Of a DNA stretch of 25,304 nt, positions 1 to 7,551 are shown one piece after another. A program made the position numbers and the translations under genes. This DNA is from RGIG1993 sp964564225. Its GTDB lineage: Bacteria; Bacillota; Clostridia; Oscillospirales; CAG-272. The stretch lies in assembly GCA_964564225.1 (NCBI GenBank), contig CAZMAF010000023.1, positions 1-25,304 of the forward strand, given 5' to 3'. The first letter of the stretch is position 1; every line of letters begins with the position of its first letter. The notes under the pieces are model-generated. The model was not told where the DNA came from. It ran no database searches and saw only the letters and a list, made by a program, of their open reading frames with translations.

Positions 1-184
1 AACCGAACTTATTCACTATTCACTTTTACTTCTTACTTCCCGTACATTACGGGGACGCGATGCCGGTCGTGTAAAATCCGTCATACTGCGTTGCTTTCCG
101 ATTCACGGGGCTTGACGTAGTTGAGCGATGCTTTATTTTGTAATTTAAGTGCGTCACAGAGAGCGGCGCGTATTGAGTAACGGT
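1..184. other. intergenic segment upstream of miaA
   Basis: No gene is supported in this 184-bp stretch. It opens with a low-complexity run rich in TTCACT and TTACTT steps (about 9-37). This is followed by a small perfect hairpin, CCCGTA-CAT-TACGGG, at 39-53. A TTGACG hexamer lies at 112-117, but no acceptable -10 hexamer sits 16-18 bp downstream, so no promoter is called. The upstream neighbour lies outside the window. Confidence 0.5.
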
Positions 185-1117
185 ATGAATACGATGAATA
201 AACGAATTATTGCGATTGCAGGACCGACGGCGGTGGGTAAGACGGCGCTTTCTTTAGCTCTTGCCGAAAGGCTGTCGGGCGAGATCATATCCTGCGATTC
301 GATGCAGATTTATCGCGGTATGGATATTGGAACGGCAAAGCCGACGGCTGACGAGATGGCGAAAATTCCGCATCATCTTATCAATGCGGTGTCGCCGAGC
401 AGCGCCTATTCTTCCGCTGATTACGAGCGCGATGCGCGGGCGGCGCTTGCTGATGTTCTTGCGAGAGGGAAGACTCCCATTTTTTGCGGCGGAACAGGAC
501 TGTATCTTGAAAGCGTTTTATACGAGGGCGCGCTTTCTTCTCCCGAGGCAAACGAGGCGCTTCGCGAGACGCTTTGGGCGCGCTCGGCGGAGGACGTGTA
601 TACAGAGCTTGAAAGGGTTGATCCTGAGGCGGCGGCATCGGTGCATCCGAATAACAGAAAGCGTGTGATCCGCGCGCTTGAGATTTATCTTGTATCGGGC
701 AAGACCAAGACCGAGTGGGACAGGGAAAACAAGCGGCAAAGCTTAATTGCAGGCGCAGAGCTATACGTTCTGACCTCCTCTGACCGCGAGGCACTGTACC
801 GCCGTATTGATACGCGCGTTGATCTGATGATGGAAACGGGGCTTCTTGATGAGGTACGGGCGTTGTCGCTCGATCCTGCGACGACGGCGGGACAAGCTAT
901 CGGTTATAAGGAATTTTACCCCTATCTGGAGGGCAGAGTCACGCTTGAGGAGGCGGTTGTTTCCTTGAAGCAGGCATCGCGCCGTTATGCGAAACGGCAG
1001 TTGACCTGGTGGGAGCGCAACAGGGACGCTGTGAAGATTGATATGGCAAATACAACGGTTGAGGATGCGCTTAACGGTATTCTCTCAGGTGATTATTGGC
1101 GCAAACGGAATGGATAA
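185..1117 (+). CDS. miaA: tRNA dimethylallyltransferase MiaA
   Basis: MiaA transfers a dimethylallyl group from DMAPP to N6 of adenosine 37 in tRNAs that read codons starting with U, which stabilises codon-anticodon pairing. It is cytoplasmic and acts alone. The sequence has the P-loop GPTAVGKT at residues 13-20, the DSMQIYRGMDIGTAKP segment just after it, the FCGGTGLYLES motif, and the AGQAIGYKEF signature in the C-terminal half. At 310 residues the length is normal. The start is uncertain. The frame is open from GTG 149, but family members begin a few residues before the P-loop strand, so ATG 185 or ATG 194 is preferred. Neither has a strong Shine-Dalgarno sequence. A gap of 168 bp with a hairpin separates it from the next gene, so it may be a separate transcript. 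The identification is firm; only the start is in doubt. Confidence 0.95.
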   Translation: MNTMNKRIIAIAGPTAVGKTALSLALAERLSGEIISCDSMQIYRGMDIGTAKPTADEMAKIPHHLINAVSPSSAYSSADYERDARAALADVLARGKTPIFCGGTGLYLESVLYEGALSSPEANEALRETLWARSAEDVYTELERVDPEAAASVHPNNRKRVIRALEIYLVSGKTKTEWDRENKRQSLIAGAELYVLTSSDREALYRRIDTRVDLMMETGLLDEVRALSLDPATTAGQAIGYKEFYPYLEGRVTLEEAVVSLKQASRRYAKRQLTWWERNRDAVKIDMANTTVEDALNGILSGDYWRKRNG

Positions 1118-1183
1118 ATCGGGATTTTGTTTAAGCCTTGTCGGAAACTTATTTTTAAAATTATCGGAACAGGGTAAAAACGT

Positions 1184-1263
1184 TATGATAAAGCCGGAGT
1201 TTAAAGATTTTTGAAGAAGTTTGAGGAAACTTTTTAAAAGTTTCCTCAATAAAGTTTCCCCGA
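1184..1263. repeat. intergenic hairpin, repeat-like element upstream of the division cluster
   Basis: The 168-bp gap between miaA and the next gene contains a perfect stem, TTGAGGAAAC (1221-1230) with GTTTCCTCAA (1240-1249), extended inward by T/A pairs. The word AGTTTCC recurs again at about 1254-1260, and AGTTTGAGGAAACT overlaps the left arm. There is no long T-run after the stem, so it is a poor intrinsic terminator. A weak promoter-like pair, TTATCG at 1161 and TATGAT at 1184 with 17 bp between, lies just before it. The nested AGTTTCC words look like a dispersed repeat, but only one copy is visible here. Confidence 0.5.
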
Positions 1264-1285
1264 AATGACAGGAGGTGAGCGGTGT

Positions 1286-2557
1286 ATGAAGAAGATAAAA
1301 AAGATTTTTGTGAATGCTTTTGGTAAAATTTATGATTTTTTCAGTAAAATCCCCAAAAAAACCTATGAAACCTGTGCTATCATTCTGCTTGCCGCCCTGC
1401 TTGTATTCGATCTCGGCTATCATCTTGTAAAATCGGTTTCCGGTGAAATGGAAACGGCGCCAGCAAAGCTCTCGGTGCTTTCTGAAACAAAATCAGTGAG
1501 CGCGTTGTTACTGCGTGACGAAATGCCGATTGCCTTCGCGGGGGAACGCTATCTCTGTCTTTGCGAGGAAGGTGAGCGTGTGCAGGTCGGAACGGAGCTT
1601 GTGCGTGTATACGCCGAATCGACCGATCCCGACGATATTGCTTCTCTTGAGGTTGAGCTTTACTTACAAAAACTTTTGAAAGACAGCAGTACTGCACGCC
1701 TTGAAAAGCTGCGTGATACCGTGGTTTTGAAAATCGAGGGGGAGTCGCTCTTTATCGAAGGCGCACTTCTTTCGGGCAATCTTCAGCTTGCCGCGCGTGC
1801 GGAAAAAGAGCTGTATGCTTTAATGTTTCTGCGCGAACGCCTGCTTGGTACGCTATCGCTTGAAAGCGCGATCCGTGATAATGAAGAAAGGATTGCGGCA
1901 CTTACGGCAAAACTCGGCGCACCGATCTTGAGTATCACATCTCCTGCGGTCGGTTGGTTTTCTTCCTCGTGTGACGGTTATGAAACTGTGCTTCCCTTTG
2001 ATGCGGCTATGGCGATGGATCAGGCATCGCTTCTGGCGCTTTTTGAGCAAACGCCGCAAGACACGCCCAAGATTAAGTTGATTTTATCGTATGAAACCTA
2101 TGCCGTTGCATCGGTCAGTGAAGCCGAGGCACGCGAGTTTTCTCTGAATGGCCGTTATGACGTTACGCTTGATGGGGTAGCGCTTGATCTGACTTTACAA
2201 AAAACGGTGTTTCAAGATCAAAGCGATAAGGTTGCATTGATCTTTTCGACCTCGGCGCTTTCCAAAACGGTGTCGCTTCGCCGTATATCTCCTCTTTCGC
2301 TTACTTTGAAGCAACACGAGGGATTTAAAATTCCCATATCTGCTATCACGTCGGAAAACGGTGTGGTCGGCGTATATATTCTGAAGGGATTTCGCGTGGA
2401 ATTCCGCGAGATCTCGATGGTCTATCGTGACGGCAATATTGCGATATGCGAGAGCGATTTCACACCGAGCGCCTATCGCGCGCTTGCCGAAAACGATAAC
2501 GTGATCATCAAAGGAAAGGACTTGTATGATGGAAAGATCGTATCAAGATTATATTGA
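1286..2557 (+). CDS. HlyD-like membrane-anchored protein of the division cluster
   Basis: This is a 423-residue protein with a basic cytoplasmic N-terminus, one transmembrane segment at about residues 28-49, and a large extracytoplasmic part. The segment EEGERVQVGTELVRVYA (about 94-110) looks like half of a lipoyl-type barrel. A helical, coiled-coil-prone stretch follows, and then ITSPAVGWFSSSCDGYE, which looks like the second half-barrel. This is the layout of HlyD-type adaptor proteins, and genes annotated that way are known to precede yggS and sepF in Clostridia. No partner transporter is encoded here. Its position suggests an envelope or division role, but that is inference. The start is ATG 1286, eight bases after GGAGGTGA (1271-1278). 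The last 32 bp overlap yggS in another frame. The specific function is unknown. Confidence 0.75.
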   Translation: MKKIKKIFVNAFGKIYDFFSKIPKKTYETCAIILLAALLVFDLGYHLVKSVSGEMETAPAKLSVLSETKSVSALLLRDEMPIAFAGERYLCLCEEGERVQVGTELVRVYAESTDPDDIASLEVELYLQKLLKDSSTARLEKLRDTVVLKIEGESLFIEGALLSGNLQLAARAEKELYALMFLRERLLGTLSLESAIRDNEERIAALTAKLGAPILSITSPAVGWFSSSCDGYETVLPFDAAMAMDQASLLALFEQTPQDTPKIKLILSYETYAVASVSEAEAREFSLNGRYDVTLDGVALDLTLQKTVFQDQSDKVALIFSTSALSKTVSLRRISPLSLTLKQHEGFKIPISAITSENGVVGVYILKGFRVEFREISMVYRDGNIAICESDFTPSAYRALAENDNVIIKGKDLYDGKIVSRLY

Positions 2558-3290
2558 GATACTGAATGAAAATCTGCCGCGTGTCAGGGAGGGTATTGTA
2601 TCGCACGCCAAAGCGGGACAAAATGTGACGCTTCTAGCTGCAACCAAGACCGTTCCCGTCGAGGTCATCAATTATGCCATTACCGAGCTTGGCATTACTC
2701 ACATTGGTGAAAATCGGGTACAGGAGCTTCTTGAAAAATATCCTTTGCTTCACAAGGATGGCGTTTCGGTTCATTTTATCGGCAGATTGCAAACGAATAA
2801 AGTGAAATATATCATTGACAAGGTTTCGCTCATCCATTCTGTCGATTCTCTGCGGCTTGCCCGAGAAATTGACCGTCAAGCAGCGAAGCATTCTCTTGTG
2901 ATGGATATTCTCATAGAGGTGAATATTGGCGGTGAGGATTCCAAGGGCGGTATTTTGCCCGGGGAGCTTGATTCTTTTCTCGAAGAAATTGCTTCGTTTT
3001 CCCACGTCAGACCGATGGGACTGATGGTAATTCCTCCGCAGAACGCCACAAAAGAGGAAACTTTTGATTATTTTACACAAACCTATCAGTTTTTTGTTGA
3101 CTTTTGCGAAAAAAAGGTGCATAATAATACAGATACCTATATTTTGTCAATGGGTATGTCCGATTCCTACGAGGATGCCGTTTCGGCGGGCGCGAATCTT
3201 GTGCGGATCGGTAGTGCCATTTTCGGAAGACGCAGAGCTTATCCGTTAAGCTTATCCAAGGAAGGTGAGGGAAAAAATGGCATTTTTTAA
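2526..3290 (+). CDS. YggS/YlmE-family PLP homeostasis protein
   Basis: A cytoplasmic protein of the fold-type III PLP-binding family (YggS in E. coli, YlmE in B. subtilis, PLPBP in animals). It binds pyridoxal 5'-phosphate, has no known enzymatic reaction and helps keep free PLP and amino-acid pools in balance. The PLP lysine is Lys41 in LLAATKTVP. Other family motifs are IGENRVQELLEKY, HFIGRLQTNK and the phosphate-binding SMGMSDSYEDA...VRIGSAIFG block near the C-terminus. The length is 254 residues, slightly over the usual 220-230. The extra residues are a C-terminal tail that runs over the start of sepF (14-bp overlap). ATG 2526 and ATG 2529 are both possible starts; GGAAAGGA at 2513-2520 serves either one. 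The overlaps with both neighbours point to translational coupling. Confidence 0.93.
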   Translation: MMERSYQDYIEILNENLPRVREGIVSHAKAGQNVTLLAATKTVPVEVINYAITELGITHIGENRVQELLEKYPLLHKDGVSVHFIGRLQTNKVKYIIDKVSLIHSVDSLRLAREIDRQAAKHSLVMDILIEVNIGGEDSKGGILPGELDSFLEEIASFSHVRPMGLMVIPPQNATKEETFDYFTQTYQFFVDFCEKKVHNNTDTYILSMGMSDSYEDAVSAGANLVRIGSAIFGRRRAYPLSLSKEGEGKNGIF

Positions 3291-3744
3291 AAAGATGTAT
3301 GAGAAGCTCCTGGGCGATGAAGAAGAAAGTGAGGCGCTCACTGCGCCGCCTCTCGGTGCGCTTGGTGAGGACAAGGGGCAGAGCAGTGTTGACGGCGTTG
3401 CACGTATGGGCGTATCTCCGGGTACTCCCTCTCGTTCAATTGAACTGAAGATTGCAAAGCTTACCGCTTTTAATGAGCAAGTGATGGAGGTTGCCGATCA
3501 TCTGATCGCGGGCCGTCCCGTCGTTCTCAATTTAGAGGGCGCGTCGAAAGAGGCGACCAAACGGATCATCGACTTTTTTTCGGGTGTGGCGTATACCGTA
3601 CAGGGACAGCTCAAGATTATTGCAGGCAGTATTTATATCGTAACGCCTTCGAATGTGGACGTATCGCACGAGTCACTTCTTGCTTCTGCTTTTACGGGAA
3701 GTACGCCGAAACCGACGAGCCCCACACTCTTTGAGAATAGTTGA
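3277..3744 (+). CDS. sepF: cell division protein SepF
   Basis: SepF is a membrane-associated partner of FtsZ that bundles protofilaments and anchors the Z-ring in Gram-positive bacteria. The 155-residue product starts with an amphipathic segment, MAFFKKMYEKLLG, which matches the known membrane-binding N-terminus. A variable acidic linker follows, and the conserved DUF552 domain lies at about residues 53-135, with VVLNLEGASKEATKRIIDFF and GVAYTVQGQLKIIAG. The start ATG 3277 is placed by the AAGGTGAGG ribosome binding site at 3262-3270. An upstream in-frame GTG at 3265 lies inside that site and is rejected. The gene sits between yggS and yggT, the standard Gram-positive order. Confidence 0.95.
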   Translation: MAFFKKMYEKLLGDEEESEALTAPPLGALGEDKGQSSVDGVARMGVSPGTPSRSIELKIAKLTAFNEQVMEVADHLIAGRPVVLNLEGASKEATKRIIDFFSGVAYTVQGQLKIIAGSIYIVTPSNVDVSHESLLASAFTGSTPKPTSPTLFENS

Positions 3745-3758
3745 TCGGGGTAAGTGTG

Positions 3759-4037
3759 ATGAGTCTTGCGATAGCGATTGTTGCCAAATGTGCGTATGCG
3801 ATGCTGTCGATTCTTTGGTTGCTTTTGTTGTTGGAAGCAATCTTTTCCTGGATCGACTCACTACGCGAGCACCCTATTTACGAATTTATGCAAAGAATGA
3901 CCGAGCCCTTCGTTGCGCCGATACGCGCGTTGCTTCATAAGATTGCTTTTTTCCGCGATCTGCCGATCGACCTTTCGCATCTTTTCACGATGCTTTTGGT
4001 TACGTTTTTGCAAAACGTGATGACGGTGTTTATGTAA
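3759..4037 (+). CDS. YggT-family membrane protein (YlmG)
   Basis: A small integral membrane protein of 92 residues with two hydrophobic segments (about 3-27 and 70-90). Between them is the conserved RMTEPFVAPIRALL motif that defines the YggT/YlmG family. Members lie next to sepF in many Gram-positive genomes, and a role in division or membrane organisation is inferred from that linkage and from plastid homologues; the biochemical activity is unknown. The start is taken as ATG 3759, eight bases after a GGGG (3747-3750). The frame is open from TTG 3741, but that codon overlaps the sepF stop and has no ribosome binding site. In many Firmicutes the next gene is ylmH; here it is divIVA, 43 bp downstream. 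Confidence 0.9.
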   Translation: MSLAIAIVAKCAYAMLSILWLLLLLEAIFSWIDSLREHPIYEFMQRMTEPFVAPIRALLHKIAFFRDLPIDLSHLFTMLLVTFLQNVMTVFM

Positions 4038-4080
4038 GGATTACGCGAAAATGAAAGAATAAAAAGGAACGGATGTTAGT

Positions 4081-4707
4081 ATGATGTCACCTAACGAATT
4101 AAAGAACAAGACTTTTCAACCTGCTTTTCGCGGTTACGATCGCGATGAGGTCGACCGTTTTCTCAGAGAAATCGCCGACGAAATGCTGAAGCTTCAGGCA
4201 GGTTACGAAGCTCTCTCTCTTCGCTTGACGAAGACCGAGGCTGCGCTTGCTGAAAAGGTTGCCAACGAGGATGCGATTCGCCTGGCACTCGTAGAGTCGC
4301 AGACTGCTGCGGCACAGGTTCTCGAAAATGCCAGACAGAAGGGCGAGGAGCTTGAGGCTTTAACGCGCGAAACATGCGGTAAGGTTCTTGCAGAATTTCG
4401 CGAAAACATCCGTATAGAGCGTGAGCGTTTACATACGCTCCGCGCTCAGACTGCGAATTTTAAGGCGAATATTTACGAGCTGTATCAGAGTCATATCGAG
4501 GTGGTAGAGGGTATCACCAAGCAGCTTGACGAGCCTGATTGGGATACAACTCCTACCGATGCAACGAGAACCGTTCTGGCTCTTTTGCGCGGGGAATTTG
4601 AAAGACGCACCCGTACCGACGAGCTTGAGGAAGAAAAGCTCGATAGTGAGATTGATATTGTGATCGATCGACTGTCGCGCGCCACCCCTCCCTCCGATAC
4701 CGAGTGA
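4081..4707 (+). CDS. divIVA: DivIVA-domain protein
   Basis: DivIVA-type proteins bind negatively curved membrane at poles and septa and recruit division, wall-synthesis or segregation factors. The N-terminal domain is clear: SPNELKNKTFQPAFRGYDRD and then EVDRFLREIADEMLKLQ, with the Phe and Arg of the FRGYDRDEVD segment that make the membrane-binding loop in the family. Most of the remaining 208 residues are coiled-coil prone (about 25-150), with an acidic, low-complexity end. The start is ATG 4081 (ATG 4084 is also possible), after AAAAAGGA at 4061-4068, which is a slightly long spacing. The gene lies 43 bp after yggT and 57 bp before ileS, the usual division-cluster position. The subfamily (DivIVA versus a GpsB-like paralogue) is best called DivIVA from length and context. 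Confidence 0.93.
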   Translation: MMSPNELKNKTFQPAFRGYDRDEVDRFLREIADEMLKLQAGYEALSLRLTKTEAALAEKVANEDAIRLALVESQTAAAQVLENARQKGEELEALTRETCGKVLAEFRENIRIERERLHTLRAQTANFKANIYELYQSHIEVVEGITKQLDEPDWDTTPTDATRTVLALLRGEFERRTRTDELEEEKLDSEIDIVIDRLSRATPPSDTE

Positions 4708-4764
4708 AAGACAGAGTAACAACAAAGGATAATAAATTACGAGAGAAAGAATGGTTTTATAACA

Positions 4765-7551
4765 ATGGCGAAAGATTATACCAGCAGCTTGAATTTGCCC
4801 AGAACGACCTTCCCGATGCGCGGCGCGCTTCCGCAGAGAGAGCCCGATATGCTGAAGGAATGGGAAGAAATGGGCTTGTATCAGAAAATTCTCGAAAGAA
4901 ATGCCGCAAAGCCCTTATTCGTTTTGCATGACGGTCCTCCCTTTTCGAATGGCAATATTCACATGGGTACGGCAATGAATAAGATCCTTAAGGATATTAT
5001 TACGAAAAATAAAATGATGACCGGCTATAAAGTGCCTTTTACGCCCGGCTGGGATAATCACGGTATGCCGATCGAGTCTGCTATTATCAAGCAGAACAAG
5101 CTTGACCGCAAAAAGATGGAAATTCACGAATTTCGTTCTGCTTGCGAGAAGTTTGCACAGAAATATATTGATATTCAGAGAAATTCTTTCCGCCGTCTTG
5201 GTGTTCTTGCAGACTGGGAAAAGCCTTACACTACGATGGCGCCCGAATTTGAGGCGGAAGAGGTTAAGGTCTTTGGCAAGATGTTTGAAAAAGGTTATAT
5301 CTATAAGGGTCTGAAGCCTGTATATTGGTGTAATCACGATGAAACTGCGCTTGCTGAGGCGGAAATTGAATACCGTGATGACAAGTGTACCTCGATTTAC
5401 GTAAAATTTGCCGTCAAGAACGATAACGGAAAGCTCGATACGACCGAGGACACCTATTTTATCATCTGGACGACGACTACCTGGACACTGCCCGGTAACC
5501 TTGCGATCGCGCTTCATCCCCGTGACAGTTATGCCGTTGTTAAGGCGGCGAACGGCGAGCGTTATATCGTTGCCGAAGCTTTGATCGAGGCTACGATGAA
5601 GGCGGGCGGTATCGAAGAATACGAAACTGTCGCGACCTATCCCGGATCGTATTTTGAATATATGACGGCACAGCATCCTTTCCTTGATCGCGAGAGTCTT
5701 CTCGTGAACGCCGAGTACGTTACGATGGATTCCGGTACGGGCTGTGTACATACCGCACCCGGCTTCGGTGCTGATGACTATGTGACGTGTCGCCGTTATA
5801 ATATGGATATTATCGTTCCCGTAGATGATAAGGGTTATCAGACTGCCGATGCGGGTAAGTTTGCCGGCCTTTACTACGAGGAATCGAACAAAGCCATTCT
5901 TGCCGATATGGCAGAAAGCGGTGCGCTTTTCGCATCGAATGAGTTTACGCACTCCTATCCGCACTGCTGGAGATGTAAGAATCCCATCATCTTCCGCGCA
6001 ACGCCGCAGTGGTTCTGCTCGGTTGATGCCTTCAAGGAAGATGCTGTTCAAGCGTGTGAAAACGTCACGTGGAATCCTGCGTGGGGCGGAGAGAGAATTT
6101 CGCAGATGATCCGCGAAAGAGCCGACTGGTGTATTTCCCGTCAACGTCATTGGGGGCTGCCCATTCCCGTGTTCTATTGCGAGGATTGTAAGAAGCCTGT
6201 CTGCGATGAGGTAACCATCGCGCGTATTTCCGAAATTTTTGCCAAAGAGGGCAGTAATGCCTGGTATAAGAAGGACGTATACGAACTTATCCCCGAGGGC
6301 TACGTTTGTCCCCATTGCGGCGGAACGCATTTCTTCAAGGAAACCGATACGCTTGACGGTTGGTTTGACTCGGGTTCTTCGCATTTCGTCGTTCTGAAGG
6401 ACGAAAACGATCAGAAATGGCCTGCTGATCTCTATCTTGAAGGCGGCGACCAGTATCGCGGTTGGTTCCAGGCATCGCTTCTTACCGCTGTTGGCGCTAA
6501 GGGCAACGGCGCGCCTTTCAAGGAGGTTCTCACGCACGGTTGGGTTGTTGACGGCGAAGGCAAGGCAATGCACAAGTCGATCGGTAACGTTATTCTGCCT
6601 GAGGATATGATCAAGAAATACGGCGCTGACCTTGTTCGTTTGTGGGTAGCGTCGAGTGATTATCGCGTAGACGTTCGCGTTTCCGATGCGATCTTTGCGC
6701 AGCTGTCCGAGGCGTACAGAAAGATCCGCAACACCGCAAGAATTATTCTTGCGAACATCGGTGACAACGGTACGGACTTCAATCCCGACACCGATATGGT
6801 TGCGCCCGCTGATATGCTTGCTCTTGATAAATGGGCGCTCAGCCGTCTGAACAAGCTCGTTGCTGATTGCGAAAAGGCATATTCCGATTACGATTTCCAT
6901 ATCGTGATGCAGGCAGTTATTAACTTCTGCACGACCGATATGTCAAAGCTCTACATTGATATTACCAAGGACCGTGTATACGTTGAGAGAAGAGAGTCTT
7001 TTGAAAGAAGAAGCGCGCAGAGCGCTCTCTACCTCATTCTTTCGGCTCTGACGAGAATTATTGCGCCGGTTCTCAGCTATACCGCAAACGAGATCTGGAA
7101 GATTATGCCTCATGCGGCAGGCGAGAATGCCGAGCACGTCATGCTCAACGATATGCCCAAGGTTGAGGATTACGGATTTGGCGAGGATATTGAGGACTAT
7201 AACAAGCTCTTTATGCTCCGTGACGATATTATGAAGGCGCTTGAGCTTGCCCGTGCCGACAAGAAGATCGGTAAGTCGCTTGATGCTAAGATTACCGTAT
7301 ACGCCGAAGGCGAAAACAAGGCTCTGCTTGACCGTTTTGCTGCCGAGCTTACTGCGATCTGCATTGTATCCGCTGTTAACGTATCGTCTGATACCGCTCC
7401 CGAAGGCGCGTTTGTCGGTGAGGGTGGCGCGATTGCCGTTCTCGTTGAAAATGCAGACGGTGAAAAGTGCGACCGTTGCTGGATGTATACTACCGATATT
7501 GCAGAAGACGGTGAAGGCAGAATCTGCCGCCGTTGTAAGAAGAATATCTGA
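4765..7551 (+). CDS. ileS: isoleucyl-tRNA synthetase
   Basis: Charges tRNA-Ile with isoleucine and edits misactivated valine; cytoplasmic class I synthetase. The 928-residue product has the HIGH-type motif as HMGT (66-69) after DGPPFSNGNI. It contains the editing domain with the WTTTTWTLPGN block, and an internal zinc-binding-like stretch with YCEDCKKP and VCPHCGG. It ends with a four-cysteine zinc knuckle (Cys902, Cys905, Cys921, Cys924). The KMSKS loop reads KAMHKS at residues 600-605, so the second-turn Lys and Ser are kept and two middle positions differ. The N-terminus LNLPRTTFPMRG is typical of the common bacterial form. The start is ATG 4765; the ribosome binding site is weak. The 57-bp gap after divIVA has no room for a T-box. 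Its stop overlaps the lspA start. Confidence 0.97.
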   Translation: MAKDYTSSLNLPRTTFPMRGALPQREPDMLKEWEEMGLYQKILERNAAKPLFVLHDGPPFSNGNIHMGTAMNKILKDIITKNKMMTGYKVPFTPGWDNHGMPIESAIIKQNKLDRKKMEIHEFRSACEKFAQKYIDIQRNSFRRLGVLADWEKPYTTMAPEFEAEEVKVFGKMFEKGYIYKGLKPVYWCNHDETALAEAEIEYRDDKCTSIYVKFAVKNDNGKLDTTEDTYFIIWTTTTWTLPGNLAIALHPRDSYAVVKAANGERYIVAEALIEATMKAGGIEEYETVATYPGSYFEYMTAQHPFLDRESLLVNAEYVTMDSGTGCVHTAPGFGADDYVTCRRYNMDIIVPVDDKGYQTADAGKFAGLYYEESNKAILADMAESGALFASNEFTHSYPHCWRCKNPIIFRATPQWFCSVDAFKEDAVQACENVTWNPAWGGERISQMIRERADWCISRQRHWGLPIPVFYCEDCKKPVCDEVTIARISEIFAKEGSNAWYKKDVYELIPEGYVCPHCGGTHFFKETDTLDGWFDSGSSHFVVLKDENDQKWPADLYLEGGDQYRGWFQASLLTAVGAKGNGAPFKEVLTHGWVVDGEGKAMHKSIGNVILPEDMIKKYGADLVRLWVASSDYRVDVRVSDAIFAQLSEAYRKIRNTARIILANIGDNGTDFNPDTDMVAPADMLALDKWALSRLNKLVADCEKAYSDYDFHIVMQAVINFCTTDMSKLYIDITKDRVYVERRESFERRSAQSALYLILSALTRIIAPVLSYTANEIWKIMPHAAGENAEHVMLNDMPKVEDYGFGEDIEDYNKLFMLRDDIMKALELARADKKIGKSLDAKITVYAEGENKALLDRFAAELTAICIVSAVNVSSDTAPEGAFVGEGGAIAVLVENADGEKCDRCWMYTTDIAEDGEGRICRRCKKNI

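Noticed and set aside
112..144. TTGACG as a -35 for a miaA promoter
   Set aside because: The nearest acceptable -10 candidates sit 14 or 21 bp away, outside the functional range.
149..184. GTG 149 as the miaA start
   Set aside because: No ribosome binding site upstream, and the extra 12 residues are not found at the N-terminus of the family.
4704..4931. 75-codon plus-strand frame starting at the divIVA stop
   Set aside because: It runs into ileS in another frame, has no ribosome binding site and resembles no family.
4915..6900. 661-codon minus-strand frame opposite ileS
   Set aside because: Same codon-register effect; no recognisable protein features.
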